NCBI RefSeq assembly: GCF_000383915.1
Contig: NZ_KB912942.1
Span: forward strand, 3,485,778 to 3,549,777
Source of the DNA: Amycolatopsis benzoatilytica AK 16/65
GTDB lineage: Bacteria; Actinomycetota; Actinomycetes; Mycobacteriales; Pseudonocardiaceae
Direction: 5' to 3'
DNA length: 64,000 bases
Position numbers and translations under genes: made by a program. Positions 27,873 through 35,840 of the stretch are shown one piece after another (positions within the stretch are counted from its first letter, which is position 1; every line of letters starts with the position of its first letter). The notes under the pieces were generated by a model, which saw only the letters and a program-made list of their open reading frames with translations, had not been told where the DNA came from and did not search any database.

Positions 27873-27878
27873 ACGGTA
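27873..27878 (-). promoter_or_regulatory. -10 box for the thrS-like leader transcript
   Basis: TACCGT on the minus strand, 7 nt before the leader ATG at 27865. Confidence 0.45.
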
Positions 27879-27924
27879 ACCCGGCCGGCGGTGCGGACGC
27901 AGCTGGTTTTCTTCCGGCGATGGT

Positions 27925-27978
27925 TCCCGCGGCTCCGCAGATCCCCGCGGCTCTGCAAGTTCCCGCGACTCTGCAGGT
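27925..27978. repeat. three direct repeats of TTCCCGCG-CTC-GCAG type
   Basis: GTTCCCGCGGCTCCGCAGA, CCCCGCGGCTCTGCAAG and TTCCCGCGACTCTGCAG follow one another with about 18-bp spacing between coaE and the thrS-like leader. Purpose unknown. Confidence 0.5.
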
Positions 27979-27988
27979 CAGCCCTGGG

Positions 27989-29173
27989 TCAGGGCTTCCA
28001 GCCGCTTTCCGTCGCCCAGTTCTCCGCGCGTACGAACGCCTCGTTGACCCAGTCCTGCTTCTCGTCGGCGTACTGCTCGACTGTGCCGTCCGCGGAGTGC
28101 TTGCGCGCCAGCGTTTCCTTCACCTCGGCGTAGCTGTCGCGCTCCTCCGGATGCGCCCGGATCCAGTCGCGGAACAACAGCGCGAGCCGCCACGCCGGGG
28201 TCTCGGTGGACCGGACGTGCAGGTTCACCGGGCGCTTCGGGTCCGCGCTCTGGTGGAAGCGCTTGAGCCACTTGCCGCCGCCGTCCTGCGGGTCGTCCCA
28301 CCATTCGCCTTCGCGGCGCGGGAAGCCCGCCTCGGCGAGCGCGTCGGCGAGGGCGTCCGCGTCGGCCAGCGTCGGCACGGTGAGCTGGAGGTCGAGCACG
28401 TCCTTGGCGGGCAGTCCGGGCACCGCGGTCGAGCCGATGTGGTCCGCACGCACCAGCCGTGCGCCGGCGAGTTGCCGCAGCCGCGCCAAGCGCCGTTCGG
28501 CTTGCAGCGGCCAGGTCGAGTCGTACGGCGAGATCACCGGAGAGGCCGGCGGACGCGGCTTGCGCAGCCGGAGGTTCGCTTCGAACGGGACGAGCCGGTC
28601 CGCCCACAGTTCGTCGACGTCGGCGAGCACGATGTCCTGCGGGCCGCCGTTGTCGAGCCATACGTCGGCGACCGCACGGCGCTGTTCCTCCGCGGCCTGC
28701 GCCCTGATCCGGGCCCGGGCGTCGTCCTCGGCCATGCCGCGCACCTCGACCAGCCGGCGCACCCGGACCTCCACCGGCGCGTCCACGACGACCACCAGGT
28801 GATACGCGGGCGCCAGGTTGTTCTCCACCAGCAGCGGGACGTCGTGCACCACGATCGCGTCGTCCGCCACCGCGGCCATCAGCTCGCCGGTGCGCTGCCC
28901 GACCAGCGGGTGCACGATCGCGTTCAGCCGCCTGCGCGACTCGTCGTCGGCGAACGCGCGCGCGGCCAGTGCCGGACGGTCCAGCGACCCGTCGGCGGCG
29001 ACGATCTCCTCGCCGAACGCCTCGGTCAGCGCGGCCAGGCCCGGCGTGCCCGGCTCGACGACCTCGCGCGCGATCCGGTCCGAATCGATGACCACCGCGC
29101 CGTGCTCGGCCAGCCGGTTCGCGACCGTCGACTTGCCCGCACCGATCCCGCCTGTCAGGCCCACTCGCAGCAT
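27989..29173 (-). CDS. coaE: dephospho-CoA kinase fused to GrpB domain
   Basis: 394 residues. The N-terminal 200 residues are dephospho-CoA kinase, the last step of CoA synthesis: P-loop [13 protein letters not shown] at the start, and the ADHR-like and lid regions through [14 protein letters not shown]. The C-terminal 180 residues ([40 protein letters not shown]) are a GrpB-type domain of the nucleotidyltransferase fold. This fusion is the usual form in mycobacteria and relatives. The start ATG 29173 follows TAGGGT by 6 nt. Confidence 0.93.
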   Translation of the reverse strand: MLRVGLTGGIGAGKSTVANRLAEHGAVVIDSDRIAREVVEPGTPGLAALTEAFGEEIVAADGSLDRPALAARAFADDESRRRLNAIVHPLVGQRTGELMAAVADDAIVVHDVPLLVENNLAPAYHLVVVVDAPVEVRVRRLVEVRGMAEDDARARIRAQAAEEQRRAVADVWLDNGGPQDIVLADVDELWADRLVPFEANLRLRKPRPPASPVISPYDSTWPLQAERRLARLRQLAGARLVRADHIGSTAVPGLPAKDVLDLQLTVPTLADADALADALAEAGFPRREGEWWDDPQDGGGKWLKRFHQSADPKRPVNLHVRSTETPAWRLALLFRDWIRAHPEERDSYAEVKETLARKHSADGTVEQYADEKQDWVNEAFVRAENWATESGWKP

Positions 29174-29389
29174 GGCCACACCCTAGCCACGGGCGCCCTC
29201 ACCCGCTCGGGCGACACCACTGTCCGGTGCATGTGCAGACGCAAGGGCGTCGGCACACCTGACGCGGAAACGCAAGGCCATTTTCGGGCGTTCCGGAACT
29301 GATGTGGGTGACACGCCGGTCGGTTCCGCTGTTTTCGCGGGTCGAGTGCGTAGCGTGCCCGGCGGAAGGGTCGCCCACACGGAGGAACC

Positions 29390-29614
29390 ATGGCGGAGAA
29401 GCACGTCGGGAAGCATCGGCTCGGCACCCCGGGCCTGATGCATTGCGTCGCGTACCGCCAGGTCGCGGAGGCGCTCGAGGAGTACCGACGGACGTGGTTC
29501 AGCGCGCTGCTGGTGCCCGCCAAGCACAGTCTGGCCGGGCTGCGGAAGCGGGCTCAGGCGGCGGCACTGGAGCGGGTCTGGGTCCCGGCGGTGTCGGCTC
29601 CGTCTGCTTCCTGA
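29390..29614 (+). CDS. small hypothetical protein
   Basis: 74 residues beginning MAEKHVGKHRLGTPGLMHCV. It has a textbook GGAGGAA site 2-8 nt before the ATG, which is the main support. Basic, no membrane helix, one Cys. I do not recognise a family. It stands alone between coaE (divergent) and the convergent OsmC gene. Confidence 0.5.
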   Translation: MAEKHVGKHRLGTPGLMHCVAYRQVAEALEEYRRTWFSALLVPAKHSLAGLRKRAQAAALERVWVPAVSAPSAS

Positions 29615-29694
29615 AGTCTTCCGTTCGTGCGGGGCCTGTTCCGGGACACGGATCGGGGAAGGCCCCTGCACGAACCGGTACTGGCGGAAAACCG

Positions 29695-30135
29695 TCAGAC
29701 GGCGCGGGTTTCTATCGCGATCTCGTTGCTCAAGGTGCGGTGAACTGGGCATTTGTCCGCGATTTCCAGGAGCCGGGTGCGCTGTTCGTCCGTCAGGTCG
29801 CCTTCCAGGGAGATTTCCCTGGTGATTCGGCTGAGCATCCCAGTTTCGGTTTCGCAACGTGCGCAGTCTCGGGCGTGAATGCGGTCGTGGCGCAGCTTGA
29901 CCACGGTCCGGACGAGCGGGATGTCCTTGCGGTCGGCATACATCCGCAGCGTCATCGCGGTGCACGCGCCCAGGGCGGAAAGCAGCAGGTCATACGGGGT
30001 CGGACCGGCGTCGTCACCGCCGGCCGAAGCAGGCTCGTCGGACAGGAAGTCGTGGGTCGCGGTGGCTATGTGCTGGGCGTAGCGGCCGTTGCCGGCATCC
30101 GCGACGACTACAGTGCCGGGTTCCGGCTCGATCAT
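29695..30135 (-). CDS. OsmC-family protein
   Basis: 146 residues. OsmC/YhfA-like: GPTPYDLLLSALGACTAMTL holds the first conserved Cys with the flanking Glu-type helix, and EIADKCPVHRTLSN holds the second. The family includes thiol-dependent peroxide reductases; the two Cys are in the expected places. Start ATG 30135 has GGAGGA 9 nt upstream. A TetR-type gene diverges from it and may control it. Confidence 0.85.
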   Translation of the reverse strand: MIEPEPGTVVVADAGNGRYAQHIATATHDFLSDEPASAGGDDAGPTPYDLLLSALGACTAMTLRMYADRKDIPLVRTVVKLRHDRIHARDCARCETETGMLSRITREISLEGDLTDEQRTRLLEIADKCPVHRTLSNEIAIETRAV

Positions 30136-30203
30136 GACGGCGGTTCCTCCCGCTGACGGAAAACACGCGTGGGAACGGTCGCGACCAGTGCGCGAAACAT
30201 TCC

Positions 30204-30230
30204 CAAGAAGACGTGAATATCGTATCTTCT
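30204..30230. promoter_or_regulatory. imperfect inverted repeat between osmC-like and tetR-like genes
   Basis: AGAAGA (30206) and TCTTCT (30225) flank a GAATATC core that is itself nearly palindromic. The 151-bp divergent gap is the natural operator site for the TetR protein. Confidence 0.35.
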
Positions 30231-30286
30231 GCTTGCGAGACGCGGACGCGATTCCCGCGGAGCACCACGCGAAGGGGGTGGGGAAC

Positions 30287-30919
30287 GTGGCCACCCGTCA
30301 CCTCTCGACCAGGCCGGCGGAACAGCACCAGCGCGGCCGGTTCCTCGACGCAGCGCTGGCCGTACTCGCCGACCGCGGCGTCGCCGGACTCACTGTGCGC
30401 GGCGTGGCAGAGCGGGCCGGGGCGTCGACGATCACGGTGTACACCCGGTTCGGCGGGCGCACCGGGTTGCTGGACGCGTTGTACGAGCGAGCCTTCGACG
30501 CGCTCGGCGAGGAGCTGCGCACCCCCGCGCCCGCGGACGGCGAAGGCGTCGCGGATCTGCTGGCCCTCGCGCTCGCTTACCGCCGGTTCGCACTGGAGAA
30601 CCCGGCTCGCTACGGGCTGATGTTCGAGCGGTCGGTGCACGACTACGACCCGGATCCGGAGTTGCGGTCCGGAGTGATCCGCACGACTTTCGCTGAGCTG
30701 GTAACGAAAATCAGCCGAGTCGCGCCGGCGGGCGCCGATCCGCAGGAGTGCGGCTACCTGTTCTGGACGGCGATGCACGGGCTGGTCAGCGTCGAGCTCA
30801 CGATCAGCCTGCAAAGCCCGCTGGACGAATGGTTCCTCGACCCGGCCGACTCGGTGCAGGAAGCGACCTACCGGCGAGGAGTCGGGGCGATGATCACGGG
30901 CCTCGGCTTGCACGGCTGA
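30287..30919 (+). CDS. TetR-family transcriptional regulator
   Basis: 210 residues. HTH in LTVRGVAERAGASTITVYTR with the F..R.GLLDALYERAF continuation, then a helical effector domain of the TetR_C_33/WHG type (YRRFALENPARYGLMFERSV). The GTG at 30287 is preceded by GGGGGTGGGG. A GTG at 30278 is in frame but too close to that site. The divergent OsmC gene is the likely target. Confidence 0.85.
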   Translation: MATRHLSTRPAEQHQRGRFLDAALAVLADRGVAGLTVRGVAERAGASTITVYTRFGGRTGLLDALYERAFDALGEELRTPAPADGEGVADLLALALAYRRFALENPARYGLMFERSVHDYDPDPELRSGVIRTTFAELVTKISRVAPAGADPQECGYLFWTAMHGLVSVELTISLQSPLDEWFLDPADSVQEATYRRGVGAMITGLGLHG

Positions 30920-30960
30920 TCTGCCGCGACGCCCGCCGGGAGCCGCGCACCCGCCACGAC

Positions 30961-31053
30961 CCCGGAAAAGCCGTGCGGAGCACATCGCGCTCCCGGAAAA
31001 GCCGTTGCGTGCACACCGCGTTCCCGGAAGGCCGTTGCGGTGCGCACCGCGCT
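30961..31053. repeat. three imperfect 31-bp tandem repeats
   Basis: Units of CCCGGAAAAGCCGT-N17 start at 30961, 30992 and 31023. Each ends in CGCGCT or CGCGTT. They occupy the gap between the tetR-like stop and the rpsA terminator. No frame of note runs through them. Confidence 0.75.
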
Positions 31054-31095
31054 CCCGTGCCGGCCCAGCTCGCCGTAATGCCCGTCGAAAACAGT

Positions 31096-31125
31096 CAGGC
31101 CCCGGTCCGCGAGGACCGGGGCCTG
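31096..31125 (-). terminator. rho-independent terminator of rpsA
   Basis: CAGGCCCCGGTCC and GGACCGGGGCCTG form a perfect 13-bp stem with a 4-nt loop. On the minus strand it is followed by CTGTTTTC, a short U-rich run, 36 bp after the rpsA stop. Confidence 0.85.
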
Positions 31126-31160
31126 AACCGTCAGAGACTCAGCGAGTCAGCCGGGAGTGC

Positions 31161-32654
31161 TCACGCACCGCCGGACAGCTTCTCGCGCAGGGCCGCGAGC
31201 TGCTCGTCGCTGGCGAGCGTGCCGCCGCTCTTGGCCTCGACCGGAGCCGACGAGGTGTAGCTCTGCTCGCCGCCTTCGATGCCGGTGGCAGCGTCCGCAG
31301 CGGCTTCGGCGTCGGCCTCGGCGGCCTTCTTGACCTGGGCCATGTGCGCCTCGTAGCGGGTGTGCGCCTCGGCGTACTGGCGCTCCCACTCCTCGCGCTG
31401 CTTGTCGAAGCCTTCCTGCCACTCCTGCGTGTCCGGGTCGAAGCCCTCGGGGTAGATGTAGTTGCCCTCGGGGTCGTACTCGGCGGCCATGCCGTACTGG
31501 GTGGGGTCGAACTCGGTCTCCGGCGTGACGCCCTCGTTCGCCTGCTTCAGCGACAGCGAGATGCGGCGGCGCTCGAGGTCGATGTCGATGACCTTGACCA
31601 TGACGTCGCCGTTGACCTGGACGACCTGCTCCGGGATCTCCACGTGGCGCTCGGCCAGCTCGGAGATGTGCACCAGGCCCTCGATGCCCTCCTCGACGCG
31701 GACGAACGCGCCGAACGGAACGAGCTTGGTGACCTTGCCCGGCACGATCTGGCCGATCGCGTGGGTGCGGGCGAACTGGCGCCACGGGTCTTCCTGGGTC
31801 GCCTTCAGCGACAGCGAGACGCGCTCGCGGTCCATGTCGACGTCCAGGACCTCGACCGTGACCTCCTGGCCGACCTCGACGACCTCGGACGGGTGGTCGA
31901 TGTGCTTCCAGGACAGCTCGGAGACGTGCACCAGGCCGTCCACGCCGCCCAGGTCCACGAAGGCGCCGAAGTTGACGATGGAGGACACGACGCCCTTGCG
32001 GACCTGGCCCTTGGCGAGCGCGTTGAGGAACTCGCTGCGCACCTCGGACTGGGTCTGCTCCAGGTAGGCGCGGCGGGACAGGACCACGTTGTTGCGGTTC
32101 TTGTCCAGCTCGATGATCTTCGCCTCGAGCTCGCGGCCGACGTAGGGCTGCAGGTCGCGCACGCGGCGCATCTCGACCAGCGACGCGGGCAGGAAGCCGC
32201 GCAGGCCGATGTCGAGGATGAGGCCGCCCTTGACGACCTCGATGACGGTGCCCTTGACGGGCTCGTCCTTCTCCTTGAGCTCCTCGATCGTGCCCCAGGC
32301 GCGCTCGTACTGGGCGCGCTTCTTGGACAGGATCAGACGGCCTTCCTTGTCCTCCTTCTGGAGAACGAGGGCTTCGACCTCATCGCCGACGGTGACAACC
32401 TCAGCCGGGTCGACATCGTGCTTGATGGACAGCTCGCGCGAGGGGATGACGCCCTCGGTCTTGTAGCCGATGTCGAGCAGGACCTCGTCGCGGTCGACCT
32501 TGACGATCGTGCCTTCGACGATGTCGCCATCGTTGAAGTACTTGATGGTCTTGTCGATAGCCGCGAGGAAGTCTTCCTCCGACCCGATGTCGTTGATGGC
32601 GACCTGCGGGGCCCCGGTGGGGGCGGTCGGGGCGGTGGCGGTGTCGGTGGTCAT
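31161..32654 (-). CDS. rpsA: 30S ribosomal protein S1
   Basis: 497 residues. Four S1 RNA-binding domains follow one another (GDIVEGTIVKVDRDEVLLDI; DEPVKGTVIEVVKGGLILDI; GQVRKGVVSSIVNFGAFVDL; GQIVPGKVTKLVPFGAFVRV). An acidic, Ala-rich C-terminal tail follows, as in actinobacterial S1. It recruits and unfolds mRNA on the small ribosomal subunit. ATG 32654 begins MTTDTATAPTAP. The 346-bp gap upstream (32655-33000) has no gene and should hold the rpsA promoter and leader. Confidence 0.97.
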   Translation of the reverse strand: MTTDTATAPTAPTGAPQVAINDIGSEEDFLAAIDKTIKYFNDGDIVEGTIVKVDRDEVLLDIGYKTEGVIPSRELSIKHDVDPAEVVTVGDEVEALVLQKEDKEGRLILSKKRAQYERAWGTIEELKEKDEPVKGTVIEVVKGGLILDIGLRGFLPASLVEMRRVRDLQPYVGRELEAKIIELDKNRNNVVLSRRAYLEQTQSEVRSEFLNALAKGQVRKGVVSSIVNFGAFVDLGGVDGLVHVSELSWKHIDHPSEVVEVGQEVTVEVLDVDMDRERVSLSLKATQEDPWRQFARTHAIGQIVPGKVTKLVPFGAFVRVEEGIEGLVHISELAERHVEIPEQVVQVNGDVMVKVIDIDLERRRISLSLKQANEGVTPETEFDPTQYGMAAEYDPEGNYIYPEGFDPDTQEWQEGFDKQREEWERQYAEAHTRYEAHMAQVKKAAEADAEAAADAATGIEGGEQSYTSSAPVEAKSGGTLASDEQLAALREKLSGGA

Positions 32655-33000
32655 TAGGCGGGTTGCTCCGGTGGGATGGGTGTCGTAGGTGGTCTTCTGG
32701 GCTACCGGTGGTGCACGCGACGGGATCCGCAGCCATGGCATGCGGCGACCCTGCTCAAACGTCCGGCGACCAAACGTTCCACCAGTGAACGACCGCGGCA
32801 TGACCCGCTGACGGTGCGCGGCCCCGGTGGGTAGTCACCCAGGCAGCGCGAACCCACTGCGCTAACACGTATCGTACGCGGGCCCCCGCGGGGGACACAA
32901 TCAGGGGCCCCCTCGGCTGCCGGTACCTTCGGCACAACGTTTCCGCCGGTCCGGGCATTCCCGCGAACCCGCCCGGCGCCACCGGAAGAGGAGACCGGAC

Positions 33001-33864
33001 ATGCCCGAGCCCGCCGGGGTTCCGGCGACCCCGCCCGGGGACCGCCATGCCAGCGCCGAGCAGCGGCTCGGCACCGTCGGCGTCGCCCACCGCACGGTCG
33101 GCGGCGGCGAGGCCGAAGCGGCGAATCTGGCCTGGTGGGACGCGGACGCCGACGACTACCAGGCCGCCCACGGCGGGTTCCTCGGCGACGCCGACTTCGT
33201 CTGGTGCCCGGAGGGCGTGCGGGAGGAAGACGCGCGGCTGCTCGGCGACGTGCGCGGCAGGCGGGTGCTGGAGATCGGCTGCGGGCAGGCGGCGTGCTCG
33301 CGCTGGCTCGCCGGCGCCGGGGCCGAACCGGTGGCGACCGACCTGTCCGGCGGGATGCTCCGGCACGCCCGGGAGGGCAACGAGCGCACCGGCACGGCGG
33401 TCCCGCTCGTGCAGGCGAACGCCGAACGGCTGCCGTTCGCTCCGGCGAGTTTCGACGTCGCGTGTTCCGCGTTCGGGGCGCTCCCCTTCGTGCCGTCGCT
33501 GGAGACCGTGTTCGCCGAAGTGCACCGCGTGCTGCGGCCCGGCGGGCCGTGGGTTTTCTCGGTGACCCACCCGATGCGCTGGATCTTCCCGGACGACCCC
33601 GGTCCGCAGGGGCTCACCGCGACCCAGCCGTACTTCGACCGCACGCCGTACGTCGAAGTGGACGACGACGGCACCGCGACGTACGTCGAGTACCACCGCA
33701 CGCTCGGCGATTACGTGCGCGCGATCGCCGCGACCGGATTCGTGCTGGAAGACCTGGTGGAACCGGAGTGGCCGGCCGGGCACACCCGCACCTGGGGCCA
33801 GTGGAGCCCGTTGCGCGGCAGGCTGTTCCCCGGCACGGCGATCTTCCGCACTCGGCGCGCCTGA
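33001..33864 (+). CDS. class I SAM-dependent methyltransferase
   Basis: 287 residues. Motif I VLEIGCGQAACSRWLAGAGA, motif II VATDLSGGML, and motif IV/post-I FAPASFDVACSAFGALPFVP of the Methyltransf_11 class. AGAGGAG lies 7 nt before ATG 33001. It diverges from rpsA, and this pairing is common in actinobacteria. The substrate is unknown. Confidence 0.85.
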   Translation: MPEPAGVPATPPGDRHASAEQRLGTVGVAHRTVGGGEAEAANLAWWDADADDYQAAHGGFLGDADFVWCPEGVREEDARLLGDVRGRRVLEIGCGQAACSRWLAGAGAEPVATDLSGGMLRHAREGNERTGTAVPLVQANAERLPFAPASFDVACSAFGALPFVPSLETVFAEVHRVLRPGGPWVFSVTHPMRWIFPDDPGPQGLTATQPYFDRTPYVEVDDDGTATYVEYHRTLGDYVRAIAATGFVLEDLVEPEWPAGHTRTWGQWSPLRGRLFPGTAIFRTRRA

Positions 33865-33869
33865 CCGGC

Positions 33870-33875
33870 TACGCT
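33870..33875 (+). promoter_or_regulatory. -10 box for leaderless GNAT mRNA
   Basis: TACGCT ends 6 nt before the GTG at 33882. Confidence 0.4.
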
Positions 33876-33881
33876 GCGACG

Positions 33882-34787
33882 GTGAGCTCCGCTGGCCGGT
33901 TCGCCGCACTGGACCCGCTTCTTCCGCCGCCCCCCGGGCCGTTCGGCCCGGCCAAGGGCGGCGAGCTGCTGCATGCGACGACCGCGTCCGGCCAACCGGT
34001 CGCCGGCGCGGCCCACCGCTACCGGTACGGCCCGGACGACACTCCCCTGCTCTGGTCGGCAGCCGAGGTGTGGCAGCTGTTCCCGGAGCCGGAAACACCT
34101 GGCACCGAAGGATTCGACGCGTTGCTCACCGCGCTGCGGTCCTTTCTGGACACTCAGCGGCTCGGAGCCGATTCGTCGTGCGTCGTGAACTGGCCGAGCC
34201 GGGACGCCGAAGCCGTCCGAGCTTTCCTCGACCACGGGCTGGTCCCGCTGGCCGCGCTCGCGGTCCGGCGGCCCGCGCCGGCCGAAGAGCTAGAAACGGA
34301 CTTGGCGATTCGCCTTGCCGGGCCGGAGGATTTCGAAGCGGCGATGGCGTTGTGCACGGCTACGTTCGACTACACCGGACTTGTCGCGCATCGGAAGCGA
34401 GAGCAGACCGCCGAACTGGTGCGGCCCGCGGTGCGGCGCGCGCTAGGCGAGGGCATGACCTGGCTCGCGGACGCCGGCGGCGAGGCGGTCGGACTGGCGC
34501 AATGCGCGTGGGTGGAGTCCGCGCCAGGCAACGAGGCGGCCGAGCTGCTGCCGCCCGGACGGTGGGGGTATGTGAACAACGTGGTGACCGCGCAGGGAAG
34601 CCGCGGCGGCGGGGTCGGACGCGCGTTGATGGGACGGGCGCACCGGGAGCTGCTCAGCCGGGGAGCGGCGGGGACGTATCTGTACTACAACCCGACCAAT
34701 CCGTTGTCGTCGGTGTTCTGGCATCGGCAGGGGTACCGGCCGTTGTGGACTTCCTGGGAGGTCCACCCGGCCTGGGCACTGCGGTGA
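33882..34787 (+). CDS. GNAT-family N-acetyltransferase
   Basis: 301 residues. The C-terminal half carries a GNAT core: VNNVVTAQGSRGGGVGRALM (acetyl-CoA loop) and YLYYNPTNPLSSVFWHRQGY. The N-terminal half looks like a degenerate second GNAT-like unit. Substrate unknown. GTG start with a TACGCT box 6 nt upstream. Confidence 0.8.
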   Translation: MSSAGRFAALDPLLPPPPGPFGPAKGGELLHATTASGQPVAGAAHRYRYGPDDTPLLWSAAEVWQLFPEPETPGTEGFDALLTALRSFLDTQRLGADSSCVVNWPSRDAEAVRAFLDHGLVPLAALAVRRPAPAEELETDLAIRLAGPEDFEAAMALCTATFDYTGLVAHRKREQTAELVRPAVRRALGEGMTWLADAGGEAVGLAQCAWVESAPGNEAAELLPPGRWGYVNNVVTAQGSRGGGVGRALMGRAHRELLSRGAAGTYLYYNPTNPLSSVFWHRQGYRPLWTSWEVHPAWALR

Positions 34788-34831
34788 TTCCTCGGCGACC
34801 GTCCCTCGATGTCCCGTGAAGCACTTGACTG

Positions 34832-34884
34832 TCCGTGAAGGGCCCCTTGAGGGAATCCGAGTACCTCAAGGGGCCCTTCACGGA
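34832..34884. repeat. interspersed palindromic repeat, perfect copy
   Basis: TCCGTGAAGGGCCCCTTGAGG and its exact complement (21 bp each) around an 11-nt spacer GAATCCGAGTA. It lies 45 bp after the GNAT stop, where it could act as a terminator. The rest of 34885-35046 shows no gene. Confidence 0.9.
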
Positions 34885-35046
34885 CTTGATCCGGCTGAGC
34901 AACGGCTTGGGTGAGCGGCTTGCGCGCGCGACGGGCGCCTGCCACGGCCGCGCCGGACCCACCCTGCGTGGGCGTCGCGCTGCGCGGTCCGCTCTTTGGT
35001 GTGACGTCCGGCAAGCCGCCTTGCCCGCCTTGATCAGCAGGGCTAG

Positions 35047-35074
35047 TTTTTGAACTGACTAGTCAGTTCAAAAA
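35047..35074. promoter_or_regulatory. perfect 28-bp palindromic operator of the Pip/TetR operon
   Basis: TTTTTGAACTGACTAG and its mirrored complement make a 28-bp perfect palindrome centred at 35060/35061, 17 bp before the GTG of the first gene. The TGACTAGTCA core is typical of TetR-type efflux regulators. The operon's third gene encodes such a TetR protein, so autoregulation is likely. Confidence 0.8.
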
Positions 35075-35090
35075 CCGTGGAGTGTGTTCT

Positions 35091-35840
35091 GTGCAGGTCC
35101 GTGCCGACCGGGTGTCCCTGAAGGGCCCGCACGGCCCCTTGTTGCCGCCGACCTCGCTCGTCCTCGAGGAGGGCTGCCTCACCGTCGTGCACGGCGAGCC
35201 GAGCGTCGGCATCACCGCACTGGGGCTGGCGCTGGCCGGACGGCTCAAGCCGACCACCGGCACCGTGACCGCCGACCCCGCCGGCGATCTGCAGCGGCTG
35301 GTGGCGGTCGTGGACGCGCGAGGGGTCAGCGAGCCGGACGAAGCGTTGCCGTTGCGGGTGGTCGTCGGCGAGGAGCTGGCGCTCGCGCACCGTCCTTCCA
35401 GCAAGGATGCTGTCACAAAGTGGCTCGGTCAGCACGACGTGGCCCCCTATGCCGACAGCCGGTTCGAGAGCCTCGAGCCCGCGCTGCGCATCCGCCTGCT
35501 CACCTCGCTCGCCGCTGAGCGCGACGGCGTCCGCGTGCTCGTCCTGGACGCGCCCGACCGGCACACCAGCACCGTCGAGAACTGGGCGGACGTCGCGAAG
35601 GAGCATGCCGCCCGCGGGTTCGCGGTGGCGGTGCTCGCCGCGACCACGCCGGTGACGGCGCTCCCCTGTCTCCCGGCCCGGATCGGCGAGACCGAGCAAC
35701 CGGACCCGCTGCGGCTGTACACGCCGCCAGAGCCCGAGCCCGCCGCCGAGGCCGAGCCCGTCGCCGAGCAGACCAAGCAGCTCCCGGAAACCGCCGAACT
35801 GACCGCCGAAACCGAGACCTCCGAGGGAGACCGGGCATGA
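35091..35840 (+). CDS. degenerate ABC-type ATPase-like protein of the Pip operon
   Basis: 249 residues. The fold of an ABC ATPase is recognisable, but Walker A reads HGEPSVGITALGLALAG with Ile in place of the essential Lys, and the SGGQ signature has become SLEPALRIRLL. Walker B is kept as VRVLVLDAPDR. The last 50 residues are a Pro/Glu/Ala tail. ATP hydrolysis is doubtful; a structural or nucleotide-independent role with the Pip membrane protein is inferred. GTG 35091 has GGAG 8 nt upstream. The stop overlaps the next ATG. Confidence 0.7.
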   Translation: MQVRADRVSLKGPHGPLLPPTSLVLEEGCLTVVHGEPSVGITALGLALAGRLKPTTGTVTADPAGDLQRLVAVVDARGVSEPDEALPLRVVVGEELALAHRPSSKDAVTKWLGQHDVAPYADSRFESLEPALRIRLLTSLAAERDGVRVLVLDAPDRHTSTVENWADVAKEHAARGFAVAVLAATTPVTALPCLPARIGETEQPDPLRLYTPPEPEPAAEAEPVAEQTKQLPETAELTAETETSEGDRA

